This document shows, one piece after another, positions 1-9,056 of a stretch of DNA of 64,000 nt. Both the position numbers and the translations under genes were made by a program. Each line of letters opens with the position of its first letter. Position 1 is the first letter of the stretch. The notes under the pieces were generated by a model that saw nothing but the letters and a program-made list of their open reading frames with translations, had not been told where the DNA came from and made no database searches. The stretch comes from JACNKV01 sp964422145 (lineage in GTDB: Bacteria > Fidelibacterota > Marinisomatia > Marinisomatales > JACNKV01), in NCBI GenBank assembly GCA_964422145.1, contig CAYQZV010000006.1:49693-113692 (forward strand), given 5' to 3'.

Positions 1-2933
1 ACTTGCGTTTGGTCTGGTCCGATGTCGAAGACGGAGAGGCCCGATTGTCCATTGCAAAAATGGAGATCGTCGGAAATATTTGGACGGAGCTTGGTGTAGC
101 AGATTCCGGAACGGTGAACTATGTGAAAGATGACAGTGTCTTTGCGGTGACCGTGATCAATACGGAAGACAATGCAGATGTTTATACACCGCCTAAAGGG
201 GTAAAAGGCGAATACGATCAAATCAATGAAATTCGGTCAAAAGAACAGTCACTTGTTTTAAAATTTGACAATCTTGGACCGGGTGAAAAAGCCGCTGCCA
301 GAAATACAGAAATGTCCTTCGCGGGTGATCGGGCGAAAAGTTTTCTAATTTATGACCGACTGAAGATGTACGTCCATGGCAGCAGTGACAATGCAGGGTT
401 TGATGATTCAGACATTGAATTTTTCATGCAGTTTGGACGCGGAGACAGTTATTATGAAATTTCTCAGCCTATCTATGACGGCTGGGATGAAGAGAAAGGC
501 CGAAATTCGATTAATCTGGATTTAAACTGGCTGACCAAACTAAAACTTCAAAATGAAGAGACAGTGACCAAATTCAGATCCACCGATGAATTTATCGATT
601 CAAGTTATGTCAAACTTTATTATTTCACCGGAGCAGACAGCCAGCGGACGGGGAAACGAGTCAGAATCCAAGGGCAGCCGGCGATGAATAGACTTCAGTA
701 CATCAATGTAGGAATTCGGAACACCGCAGAGACGGATATTTCCGGAGAAATATGGCTGGATGAACTCCGATTAAGCGGTGTGAAAAAAGATCGCGGTGTT
801 GCAATGAGAATGGTATCAAAGTTTAATTTAGCGGATTTGGGGAATACCACAATCAGTTACAGTCGAAAGGATGCTGACTTTCATGTGCTTCAACAGCGGC
901 TTGGCTCTAACCAAACCAGCGAAGATTTCCGGATCAACTCAAGTTTTAAACTTCATAAGATTTTACCGAAATGGTTTAATGTATCCATCCCGCTTTCAAC
1001 GTCATTCTCCAATGTGGTGAACCGACCGAAATATTATCCGGACACAGATATCCTCACCGGAGAAACCCCGCCGGATTCGATTATTTCTAGATCACAAAGT
1101 CTGTCGTTTAATACCAGCATTAAGAAAAGTACGCCTTCTGAGAATCCATTGATCAAATATACGGTAGACCCGATCCAGGCAACGTTTAGTGCGAGTCAAA
1201 CAGATCAGTCAAACACATCGTTTTCTAAGAATCAACAACAAACTTATACCGGGAAATTGAGCTATAGTGTATCCTTTGGAAAGGATAACTATATTCGACC
1301 CTTAAAATGGATGGAAAGAGTCCCGTGGGTTGGATCGTCTTTAAGCGAATTTCAGTTTTATTATTTACCCAACGGACTGAACACCAGTATCGATTTCAGC
1401 GAAAAATTAGTTGAAAAACAGGCGAGAATTGGTGGGATCACACCGGATGATTATAATTTAGGTTTAAATCGAAGATTCAATCTGGATTATAAACCGTTAG
1501 ATAATTTAAGCACTCAATACGGATACACATCTCAAAGTGATATGGATGAGTATCGGGGATATGCTTGGATGGCAATCCGGGATTTAGATCCGGGTGTTGT
1601 GACGTCAGAAAATGAAAATATGTCAGCTACATTTAACCCCAAGCTGGGCGAATGGTTTAAACCGACATTTAATTATTCGTCATCTTATTCTTGGAGCCAG
1701 TCCAAAGGAAGGGAAGATGATGGGGCTAATATAGGGTCACAGCTGTCTTTGTCGTCAAATCTGTCATTAAATATTACGAATATTTTTGAGTTAATTTATA
1801 AACCGCCGGCTTCATCTAGACGTACTGGAGGTGCCGGTCGCAGAGGTCGTGGAAATTTACAGAAAGACCCGGAACAGGAGGAAAAAGCAGAAACGAAAAA
1901 AGACAGTCCGTTTTTGACCTATATCCATACGTTAACCAAGAAAATTGATCCGATCAGCTTTACGTTTAAGCAAACCCGAAGTCAGCGAGGAAACGGCGTA
2001 CTTGGAACCATCCCTGCCGGATATCGATATGGTTGGCTTGAAGATCATGGGCTGGCATATTCACCCAATGTCGGGACCAATATCGGGAGCTGGGATTTAA
2101 GTCGTGATTTAACACTCCGCTCGGGGATAAAACCCATCAGTCGAGTCACCATTTCATTGAATTATGCTCAAAATGTCAGTACTTCACGCGGGGGAACCGG
2201 CATAGATTCTCGGTCCATCAATAGGGATTATGTCTCTTTTGGTGAAAAGATGGATAAAGGATTCCCCTTCTTTGGCTGGAGCTTGAGAATGAGCGGTTTG
2301 GAAAAATTACCTTTACTCAAATCATTTGCTCAATCGGTTTCGATTGAACATGCTTACAGCGGGAAACAATCAGTCTCATGGAAGTTTGAAGGCGTTGAAG
2401 TATCCGGTATTAACTTCTTTGACATTAATAGTTTTATTGACCAAAACAAAACAGCGATGACAAAGTTATCGACAAACGCTAATTTTTCTCCATTGGTTGC
2501 GGTGACATTAAGGACACTTAAAGGAGTATCGATTTCTGTACGACAGAATTATAACCGATCTTTGGATGCTGTTCAAACTGGATTGTCCATTCGAACCGAT
2601 AAAGCATTGAATGCCAGCGTAGGGTATAATCTGAGTGGCGGATTTACCATCCCGTTACCGTTTATAGAGAATTGGGAAGTAGATAATTCCATGGGATTCA
2701 CGCTAAACTTGGATATGAATGAAAGCCGAACCATGGCGACCAAAGACAACAACACACTTTCACCAAAGGAATTTAATACGGGGTGGACTGTCGGAGCTCG
2801 GGTTTCATATTCGTTTACCAGTAAAGTCAGCGGCGGAATTCGATATGAATACCGGGAAAGTGACTCGAAAACGATGGGACATAAAGTCGATCGGGATTTC
2901 GGTTTTGATGTAAATATTGCCATCAGCGGATAG
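1..2933 (+). CDS. sprA: SprA-like type IX secretion translocon protein, C-terminal part
   Basis: The gene is open at the left window edge, so only the last 976 or so residues are present (frame begins at base 3). SprA/Sov is the giant outer-membrane barrel that forms the type IX secretion conduit in the FCB group. Visible family marks are YTPPKGV near residue 60, an EQSLVL segment, LKMYVHG near residue 118, and GEIWLDELRLSGV near residue 250 followed by KFNLADLGN. After that come long stretches of alternating amphipathic strands rich in Tyr, Ser and Asn, as expected of barrel strands, ending at a terminal strand. A Gly/Arg-rich then charged insert lies near residues 605-640. The next gene, a glutaminyl-cyclase-like lipoprotein, starts 21 bases later. 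The family call is secure from the conserved block; the exact start is outside the window. Confidence 0.88.
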   Translation, partial: LRLVWSDVEDGEARLSIAKMEIVGNIWTELGVADSGTVNYVKDDSVFAVTVINTEDNADVYTPPKGVKGEYDQINEIRSKEQSLVLKFDNLGPGEKAAARNTEMSFAGDRAKSFLIYDRLKMYVHGSSDNAGFDDSDIEFFMQFGRGDSYYEISQPIYDGWDEEKGRNSINLDLNWLTKLKLQNEETVTKFRSTDEFIDSSYVKLYYFTGADSQRTGKRVRIQGQPAMNRLQYINVGIRNTAETDISGEIWLDELRLSGVKKDRGVAMRMVSKFNLADLGNTTISYSRKDADFHVLQQRLGSNQTSEDFRINSSFKLHKILPKWFNVSIPLSTSFSNVVNRPKYYPDTDILTGETPPDSIISRSQSLSFNTSIKKSTPSENPLIKYTVDPIQATFSASQTDQSNTSFSKNQQQTYTGKLSYSVSFGKDNYIRPLKWMERVPWVGSSLSEFQFYYLPNGLNTSIDFSEKLVEKQARIGGITPDDYNLGLNRRFNLDYKPLDNLSTQYGYTSQSDMDEYRGYAWMAIRDLDPGVVTSENENMSATFNPKLGEWFKPTFNYSSSYSWSQSKGREDDGANIGSQLSLSSNLSLNITNIFELIYKPPASSRRTGGAGRRGRGNLQKDPEQEEKAETKKDSPFLTYIHTLTKKIDPISFTFKQTRSQRGNGVLGTIPAGYRYGWLEDHGLAYSPNVGTNIGSWDLSRDLTLRSGIKPISRVTISLNYAQNVSTSRGGTGIDSRSINRDYVSFGEKMDKGFPFFGWSLRMSGLEKLPLLKSFAQSVSIEHAYSGKQSVSWKFEGVEVSGINFFDINSFIDQNKTAMTKLSTNANFSPLVAVTLRTLKGVSISVRQNYNRSLDAVQTGLSIRTDKALNASVGYNLSGGFTIPLPFIENWEVDNSMGFTLNLDMNESRTMATKDNNTLSPKEFNTGWTVGARVSYSFTSKVSGGIRYEYRESDSKTMGHKVDRDFGFDVNIAISG

Positions 2934-2954
2934 TTCGATATCAATTAAGTCTTT

Positions 2955-3872
2955 ATGATTAAACCAATTTACAAACTGAGCCTTTTTATTTTCCTGCTCG
3001 CGGCATGCGAACCGAGTATTCCGGAATTTTCGGGTGATATGGCCTTTCAGTTTTTGGAACAGCAATGTGCATTTGGACCAAGAAACCCCGGGTCTGAAGG
3101 CTACACAGTCTGCAAAGAATATTATCTTCAGAAACTTCAAGCCGTTGCGGATACTGTGTTCACTCAAACATTCACATATACCGAAACGCGTACTGGGCAA
3201 ACTTACTCATTGACAAATATCATCGCACAATTTCAGCCGAAAGCAGAAAAACAGATTTTATTGGGTGCTCACTGGGACACTCGTCCCTGGGCAGATCGGG
3301 ATTCGAATCCTGCTCGCAGGGAAGAACCGATTCTTGGTGCCAACGACGGCGCAAGCGGCGTGGCTGTGTTGTTGGAATGTGCTGAAGTCTTTCATCGCTA
3401 TCCGCCACCGATTGGCGTGAGCCTTGTGCTATTTGACGGTGAGGATCTCGGGAAAGAAGGCAACCCAAAAAGTTATGCACAGGGGTCACGCTATTTTGCT
3501 GAAAACCTGCCCATCGCAAAACCTGAATCGGCGATCATTCTGGATATGGTTGGGGACTCAGATCTGAGTATTCCGGTCGAACGGAACTCGATGCAGCAGA
3601 ATCCGAATTTAGTCAAAGCACTATGGGATATCGCCGAAAAACAAAAACGCCCTGCATTTAAACATTGGCTGGGACGAACTGTGTATGATGATCATATACC
3701 GCTTTGGGAGGTTGCAGGAATCCCTGCAATTGATATTATTGATTTTGATTATCCGAATCGGTATGGAAACTATTGGCATACACATCAGGACACACCCGAT
3801 CATTGCTCGGCATCCAGTTTGGAGCAAGTCGGGGCGGTGGTCATCGAATATATTTATACAATAAATCAGTAG
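2955..3872 (+). CDS. M28-family glutaminyl-peptide cyclotransferase-like lipoprotein
   Basis: A 305-residue zinc aminopeptidase-fold protein. An N-terminal lipoprotein signal ends with LLAAC (Cys18). The M28/glutaminyl cyclase signature is clear: AHWDTRPWAD near residue 100, GANDGASGV near 127 (metal Asp), LFDGEDLG near 160 (acidic pair) and a late YWHTHQDTPD with the metal His near 278. The WDTRPWAD form and short length resemble bacterial glutaminyl cyclases more than broad aminopeptidases. Such enzymes convert N-terminal Gln to pyroglutamate on exported proteins; in Porphyromonas many periplasmic and type IX cargo proteins start with Gln. Its place directly behind sprA fits that role, but the substrate is inferred. 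Confidence 0.82.
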   Translation: MIKPIYKLSLFIFLLAACEPSIPEFSGDMAFQFLEQQCAFGPRNPGSEGYTVCKEYYLQKLQAVADTVFTQTFTYTETRTGQTYSLTNIIAQFQPKAEKQILLGAHWDTRPWADRDSNPARREEPILGANDGASGVAVLLECAEVFHRYPPPIGVSLVLFDGEDLGKEGNPKSYAQGSRYFAENLPIAKPESAIILDMVGDSDLSIPVERNSMQQNPNLVKALWDIAEKQKRPAFKHWLGRTVYDDHIPLWEVAGIPAIDIIDFDYPNRYGNYWHTHQDTPDHCSASSLEQVGAVVIEYIYTINQ

Positions 3873-3950
3873 GAAAATTCGGTGATAAATTATTATTCAA
3901 AACAAAAACGAAGGATTGAATTGATACAACACTATTCATATTTTCCATAC

Positions 3951-4748
3951 ATGAGGAACTTACTATTATTCATATTTGTGCTTGTCTTTATAGGATGCCC
4001 ATCAAAAGACACTCCGGAACAGTTATGGTTCTGTGAAACCCAATTTGAGTTTCTACAATCAACTCAAGAATTATATTTTGAAGTTTATGCGGCTTCAACC
4101 TTTCAGGGATCGTCTCTTTCAGGAGTAGATATCCTATGGTATTGTACATCATTGGATAATGAACCGGATACGATCAGCCTGAATGATAGCGGACAATTTG
4201 GCGATATTTTACCCGGAGACGGTCATTTCGCAGTGAAAGTCTCTAATGATTCAACCGTATTGAAAAACAGCATTACACCGTCGACAATTGGAACGGTATA
4301 TCTCGATGTTATCACCCAATATGGCACTTTACAGAATTTGAATAATGAATCATATCAATTAGGGAATATCCGCCCTTCAATTCTCAGTGTCTCATTCCCG
4401 GATACATTGCCAAGACCTTCACAACCTCAAACCTATGTTGTGGATACAATCAAAGTGATGGTTCATGATGCGAACGGTCTGAATGACCTTCAATCATGTT
4501 TTCTGTTATTCCAGAAACCGGACTCAACTTGGGCGAATAATGGGAATCCGATTTCACTGTATGATGACGGAGTGAAAAACCAGCAGATGTTTTTATGGGA
4601 TGATTATTCATCTGACGGAATTTATTCACGGCTGATCACGATCGGGAGTGACAATCCACTGGGGACATATAGAGCCGAATTTTATGTTAAAGATCAATCC
4701 GGTGAATATGGTGAAGTTGTGGTCAAAACTTTGGAGGTGGTTGAATGA
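3951..4748 (+). CDS. Hypothetical lipoprotein with Ig/beta-sandwich-like repeats
   Basis: I place the start at the ATG at 3951 because it gives a clean lipoprotein signal, MRNLLLFIFVLVFIGC, with Cys16 at the lipobox. An upstream in-frame GTG at 3882 would bury that signal. The mature part (about 250 residues) is rich in beta strands and contains two similar halves with DSGQFGDILPGDG and DDGVKNQQMFLWDD, each followed by SDGIY or HFAVK type strands. This resembles the repeat seen in secreted FCB proteins that measure drop-down and rebound of strands in Ig-like folds. I do not recognise a specific family. Its stop overlaps the start of the next gene (ATGA), so the two are probably co-translated and the product may work with the propeller protein. 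Confidence 0.7.
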   Translation: MRNLLLFIFVLVFIGCPSKDTPEQLWFCETQFEFLQSTQELYFEVYAASTFQGSSLSGVDILWYCTSLDNEPDTISLNDSGQFGDILPGDGHFAVKVSNDSTVLKNSITPSTIGTVYLDVITQYGTLQNLNNESYQLGNIRPSILSVSFPDTLPRPSQPQTYVVDTIKVMVHDANGLNDLQSCFLLFQKPDSTWANNGNPISLYDDGVKNQQMFLWDDYSSDGIYSRLITIGSDNPLGTYRAEFYVKDQSGEYGEVVVKTLEVVE

Positions 4749-6376
4749 AGATGTTTGGGCGAACTTTCGCCGCGTTATTATGTACCGTAATTCTTAACGG
4801 GCAGTCGTTATCACCGCAGATTTTTAAATTGGCTAACCAAGATTCCGTTGTCATCACGAACGAATTGAAAAACAATTCTATTTACGATATTCGTTTACAA
4901 GGTGACTCAACAGTATGGATCGGCACAGGTCAGGGACTGGCTGTCTTGCGAGATTCTTTGTCAGTCCTTGCCATGGACACATTAACGTTACTGAGCGGTG
5001 AGCAGGTTATATTTCAAGACGGGATTGTTGCACTGGCAGCCCAGGGAGACCAGTTCTTGTGTGCCGGAATTTCCAACGATGGTGAGACACCGTTTGGAAC
5101 CGGATTTTATTTTACTGATGCCGCGTTGGATGAAAACATCATTTGGACGTACTATCCTCAACCCGTGGATGCAGTCGGTGATAGTCTGGTCCCTTATGCT
5201 GGAAGAATATTCAGAGCGTTACCGGTTACAACAGACCGAATGAATATCACCTATGACGCTGCATTTACCGATGGGTACATTTGGGTGACATCATGGGCAG
5301 GCGGATTGAGAAGGTTGGATTTGAACAGTGGATCAGATTGGGATCGGGTCCCTCTACCGAAAGATTCACAACCGTATTTGATCACCTGTGCGGACACCGC
5401 CTATTCGGTGGATAATTTAGGAAATGAAATATTAAACAATTATTATCTAAATCCTCGAGACCCGAGAGATAACGGAAATCATAATCACAAAGCATTTTCG
5501 GTCACCGGATACGGCGATACAATTTGGGTCGGAACTGCCAACGGTATTAACCGGGGAATTCTCGGACAGGACGGCTGTATCGATTGGGATCACTACTCTT
5601 ATCCGCTGGACGGATTAAGTGGAAATTTTGTGGTCAGTATTACAAGCCAATATTGGGAAGGCGAACGGACAATTTGGGCTGTAACACTTAATGCAGACAG
5701 CCCGGGTGAAGAACGGGGTCTGAGTTATACAAACGATGACAGCACATGGCATGTGGTTCAAGCGCTTCGCGGTGAAAGGATTTATAATGTTCATGCGTAT
5801 GATTCCTATGTGTTTGTCGGTGCAGAGAGCGGATTATGGATCTCCCCGGATGTAGGTGAGACGTGGGCCAATTATCCGGCTGCGGTTGATACAACCTACT
5901 TAGCCACCGATGAGATATTAAGTCAGGATGTTTTCTCCGTCTTTTTGGACAGCAGAGATTATTACGGACGGCCGGTCATCTGGATGGGAACATCAGACGG
6001 GCTTGGGCGCTCTGACGATATTTATGGCGGGAATTGGAATATTTACCGGACAAATTATCCCGGTATTTATGCTTACCCAAATCCGTTTTCTCCGAATATA
6101 CATAACGTCATGGAAAGCGACGGTTATGTTCGGTTTCATATCGATGAAGTCTCATCTTATACGATAAAATTGGGTGTATATAATTTTGCTATGGAGCGGG
6201 TCTATTATTCTACCTATGACCGCAGGGATGCAAACAGCGGTGCATTAAAATGGAATGGACGAGACGAAAATGGCCGACGTGTGGATAATGGTGTTTACTT
6301 CATTAATTTAACATATTCAGAATCCGCTAATCAATCCCCGAGTGATCATTGGCTGAAATTGATCGTGGTTAAGTGA
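4745..6376 (+). CDS. Secreted beta-propeller protein with FlgD/T9SS-like C-terminal domain
   Basis: 543 residues with a signal peptide (MKMFGRTFAALLCTVILNG). The body carries repeated propeller blades with the pattern D-x-x-IWVGT, for example TVWIGTGQGLAVL near 58, DTIWVGTANGINRG near 258 and VIWMGTSDGLGRSDD near 411, the kind found in two-component-regulator and YCF48-like propellers. The last 90 residues begin with AYPNPFSPN and contain VYNFAMERVYYS and KWNGRDENGRRVDNGVYF, the FlgD Ig-like/type IX sorting-domain pattern. It starts inside the stop of the lipoprotein gene. Exported surface protein is the safe reading; no enzymatic motif is visible. Confidence 0.8.
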   Translation: MKMFGRTFAALLCTVILNGQSLSPQIFKLANQDSVVITNELKNNSIYDIRLQGDSTVWIGTGQGLAVLRDSLSVLAMDTLTLLSGEQVIFQDGIVALAAQGDQFLCAGISNDGETPFGTGFYFTDAALDENIIWTYYPQPVDAVGDSLVPYAGRIFRALPVTTDRMNITYDAAFTDGYIWVTSWAGGLRRLDLNSGSDWDRVPLPKDSQPYLITCADTAYSVDNLGNEILNNYYLNPRDPRDNGNHNHKAFSVTGYGDTIWVGTANGINRGILGQDGCIDWDHYSYPLDGLSGNFVVSITSQYWEGERTIWAVTLNADSPGEERGLSYTNDDSTWHVVQALRGERIYNVHAYDSYVFVGAESGLWISPDVGETWANYPAAVDTTYLATDEILSQDVFSVFLDSRDYYGRPVIWMGTSDGLGRSDDIYGGNWNIYRTNYPGIYAYPNPFSPNIHNVMESDGYVRFHIDEVSSYTIKLGVYNFAMERVYYSTYDRRDANSGALKWNGRDENGRRVDNGVYFINLTYSESANQSPSDHWLKLIVVK

Positions 6377-6384
6377 GGTTGAAG

Positions 6385-7326
6385 ATGAAAAAAATATTAA
6401 CTACGATGACCATGATTATGTTTTTAACCAATGCAGGACAGATATTCGGTCGTGATTATGCAGGGTATTCCGGCAGTTTTTTACGCATGGGGACCACAGC
6501 ACGATCCATTGCAATGGGCGGAGGGTTCAGTGCAGAACTTGATCGAGGGTTTACCGCTTTTCATAATCCAGCCGGATTACCGTTCCTGAAAGACCGCCAT
6601 GTGTCATTCTCACATCAGCAGCTTCCGCTTGATCGACGGTTTATTGGATCTGCATTTGCGATGAGACTTCCCCCAACAGCGGGATTAGGTATCATGTGGG
6701 TCAATGCCGGCGTAAATAATATCGATGGCAGAACGACTTCCGGTGTTCATACCGAAACATTGTCAACCGGTGAAAATGCTGTCTACATCAGCTTTGCCCA
6801 GCAGGTGATCGAATGGCTGGGTGTAGGAGTCAGTATTAAAATCCTTGATCAGCAGCTTCCGATGAACTCAAGCAGTATTGCGGGGAAAGGAATTGGATTC
6901 GATGCAGGCATTTTGATCAAATCGGGTGAAGATTTTGCGGCAGGGATCATGGTTCAGGATTTGAACTCGGGATACCAATGGAATACTGGCAGTATCTTTG
7001 AAAAAGGGATGATCTATGAGGAGAAATTCCCGACCCAATATCGTTCAGGATTCCGGATGAAGAAATGGGAAACTGATATCGTTGGTGAGGTGGCGGTGAT
7101 CACTGATCATCAATCCGTGCTGGGCATTGATGTCAGAATCGGTGCGGAGCATACTCTTCACGACAATTATTTCTTGCGGGGCGGGATCGGCAACTCAAGG
7201 ATATCCGTTGGCGGCGGGATGCAATACCAGTTGTTTAATAAGAAGAAAGCCTTTTTAGATTATGCATTTCGAATGGGAGCGGTTGCCGGGATTGAACATG
7301 TGTTTACCTGCGAATTCATTTTTTAA
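6385..7326 (+). CDS. PorV/PorQ-family outer-membrane barrel protein
   Basis: The ATG at 6385 is preferred over the GTG at 6373: it is preceded by GAGG at 6 bases and begins a signal peptide (MKKILTTMTMIMFLTNAGQIFG). The mature N-terminus has the family hallmark SGSFLRMGTTARSIAMGGG and the AFHNPAGLPFL block, typical of the PorV/PorQ/UPF0164 FadL-like barrels used in type IX secretion. About 313 residues with regular amphipathic strands (GLGIMWV, LGVGVSIKIL, DFAAGIMVQDL) ending in a hydrophobic-aromatic terminal strand (FTCEFIF). PorV shuttles cargo at the outer membrane. Assignment to PorV rather than PorQ is not decided by sequence alone. Confidence 0.82.
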   Translation: MKKILTTMTMIMFLTNAGQIFGRDYAGYSGSFLRMGTTARSIAMGGGFSAELDRGFTAFHNPAGLPFLKDRHVSFSHQQLPLDRRFIGSAFAMRLPPTAGLGIMWVNAGVNNIDGRTTSGVHTETLSTGENAVYISFAQQVIEWLGVGVSIKILDQQLPMNSSSIAGKGIGFDAGILIKSGEDFAAGIMVQDLNSGYQWNTGSIFEKGMIYEEKFPTQYRSGFRMKKWETDIVGEVAVITDHQSVLGIDVRIGAEHTLHDNYFLRGGIGNSRISVGGGMQYQLFNKKKAFLDYAFRMGAVAGIEHVFTCEFIF

Positions 7327-7344
7327 GTGTATCGGATACTGATC

Positions 7345-8223
7345 ATGAAATCTCATTTATTTCGAAGTCTTGTTGGTGTTTTAATTCTTGCCGGGAATCT
7401 GCATTACGGTATCGGAACACAGTTTTTGTCATTACCAACCCACACAAAAGAGTTGGCAATGGGCGCTCATCCTCTTTCGTCCTTCGCGGGGAGTAACCCT
7501 GCCGGATTATTTGTTGACGGACCAAAACCTATCTTATCGGTAGCGTACGGTAAAGGGTATTCTGACGTAGCTCAATCATCATTTTCTTTACGCTCCCGTA
7601 ACTTTGGCGGGACAGTTGGTTTATTCATTCGATATGCCGGATTAAACGGACTCGAGTTGCGACAATTAAGTCCATCTGATGATCCGCTGGCGGAATTCGG
7701 AACCTATGGTGCTGCAATCGATCTGTCTTATTCAAAGCAAACTCGCAAATTAAAATACGGCGTCACGTTACGCCATTTGCAAATGCAGATGCACACAGAC
7801 CATTCCGGAGGTTGGGCTGTTGATTTAGGTGTTTTATCTCATCCATGGAAAAACGGATCAGTCGGTTTATCGATTTTAAATGTGGGAACGATGACCTCTC
7901 TGAATGAATCCTCACCGAAGCTGCCGATCCGATTGTTGATTGGAGGAGATACTCGATTCCAAGGGAATGGTTGGATGAATACAGTCATGGCAACGATTGA
8001 GTCTTCACAACATGTCCCCGGATTGATCTATCGTGTGGGCAATGAGCTTGAATATCGGTTCTTATCCCTGCAGTTAGGGACGCAAATATCACAAGAATTA
8101 GCGACGGTCTCTGCCGGAGTTCGTATTCATTCAGGCATCTATCGAATAGGATATGGGATTCGATTCGGATCGCAAGGGTTAGGTAACCCGCAATTGATTG
8201 ATATTTCTGTGCTTCTGCCATAG
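7345..8223 (+). CDS. PorQ-like outer-membrane barrel protein
   Basis: Start placed at ATG 7345, which opens a signal peptide (MKSHLFRSLVGVLILAGN); the GTG at 7327 only adds six residues. About 292 residues. The mature N-terminus FLSLPTHTKELAMGAHPL followed by SNPAGLF is a diverged version of the PorV/PorQ entry motif seen in the preceding gene (RSIAMGGG and HNPAGL). Strand segments such as GGTVGLFIRYAGL, RKLKYGVTLRHL and LATVSAGVRIHSG support a barrel. PorQ binds PorZ at the cell surface in Porphyromonas. Two paralogous barrels next to each other downstream of sprA make a type IX accessory cluster likely, though the partner PorU/PorZ genes are not in the window. Confidence 0.72.
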   Translation: MKSHLFRSLVGVLILAGNLHYGIGTQFLSLPTHTKELAMGAHPLSSFAGSNPAGLFVDGPKPILSVAYGKGYSDVAQSSFSLRSRNFGGTVGLFIRYAGLNGLELRQLSPSDDPLAEFGTYGAAIDLSYSKQTRKLKYGVTLRHLQMQMHTDHSGGWAVDLGVLSHPWKNGSVGLSILNVGTMTSLNESSPKLPIRLLIGGDTRFQGNGWMNTVMATIESSQHVPGLIYRVGNELEYRFLSLQLGTQISQELATVSAGVRIHSGIYRIGYGIRFGSQGLGNPQLIDISVLLP

Positions 8224-8225
8224 TA

Positions 8226-9044
8226 ATGTCTCAGAAATCCAAAAAATATCGCTTTACTTATATTATTATCACGTGTGTTATTGTACTGGTTTTTATCGGG
8301 TTTTACTTATTCAATCAAAGAGATCGATCTCCGGCAACTCCACTCATTGGTGAAGAACCGGTTTCAGAAGTAGTTCAGGATATCCGAGGAACCATTGCAA
8401 TCATTATAGATGACTTTGGATATCGGAATGATGAAGTCTCGGATGGGTTTTTAGCCTTAGATGCCCCTTTAACATTTGCAGTTATTCCCGGGCATGAACA
8501 TAGTCGATCTTTCTCTAAAAAAGCCGGAGAAGCGGGATTTGAAATAATTGTGCATATGCCAATGGAATCTCACATTAATTCGCGAGGAGAAACTGAATTT
8601 CGGCTAAATACAGATATGATAAGCCGGGAGATTGAAGAAAGGGTAGAAAAGGCATTTTTCGAAATCTTTGATGCGGTCGGACTAAACAATCACCAAGGAT
8701 CTAAAGCCACAGAAGATCAACGAATTATGCACATCGTTGCAGACGTGCTGTCAAAACATCAAGCCTATTTTGTGGACAGTCGAACCAGTGCAAAAACCGT
8801 TGCGGAATCCACAATGAAAAAAGCAGGCGTCCCTTACATTGAAAGACAGGTGTTTTTGGATAACGATTTTGATCCGGGACTGATTTATAAACAATTGAAT
8901 GAGTTAGTGCAGCTTGCAGAAAGTTCAGAGTTTGTCGTGGGAATCGGACATGTGAAACGAGAAACACTGCAAGTCCTCCGAGAGGAAATCCCGAAGCTAA
9001 AAGCGAAGGGATTTCGTTTCGCGTTTATTTCAGAAATTTTATGA
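8226..9044 (+). CDS. Divergent polysaccharide deacetylase (YibQ family)
   Basis: 272 residues with one N-terminal membrane anchor (residues 9-28) and a periplasmic NodB-like fold of the divergent polysaccharide deacetylase family. Landmarks are IAIIIDDFGY near 60 (Asp pair at the strand-1 metal position), LTFAVIPGHEHS near 85, IIVHMPMES near 106 and YFVDSRTSA near 180. The family occurs widely and is linked to envelope polysaccharide or peptidoglycan, but its natural substrate is not established. It begins 2 bases after the PorQ-like gene, within the same run of genes. Confidence 0.85.
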   Translation: MSQKSKKYRFTYIIITCVIVLVFIGFYLFNQRDRSPATPLIGEEPVSEVVQDIRGTIAIIIDDFGYRNDEVSDGFLALDAPLTFAVIPGHEHSRSFSKKAGEAGFEIIVHMPMESHINSRGETEFRLNTDMISREIEERVEKAFFEIFDAVGLNNHQGSKATEDQRIMHIVADVLSKHQAYFVDSRTSAKTVAESTMKKAGVPYIERQVFLDNDFDPGLIYKQLNELVQLAESSEFVVGIGHVKRETLQVLREEIPKLKAKGFRFAFISEIL

Positions 9045-9056
9045 CAAGGCCTAACA

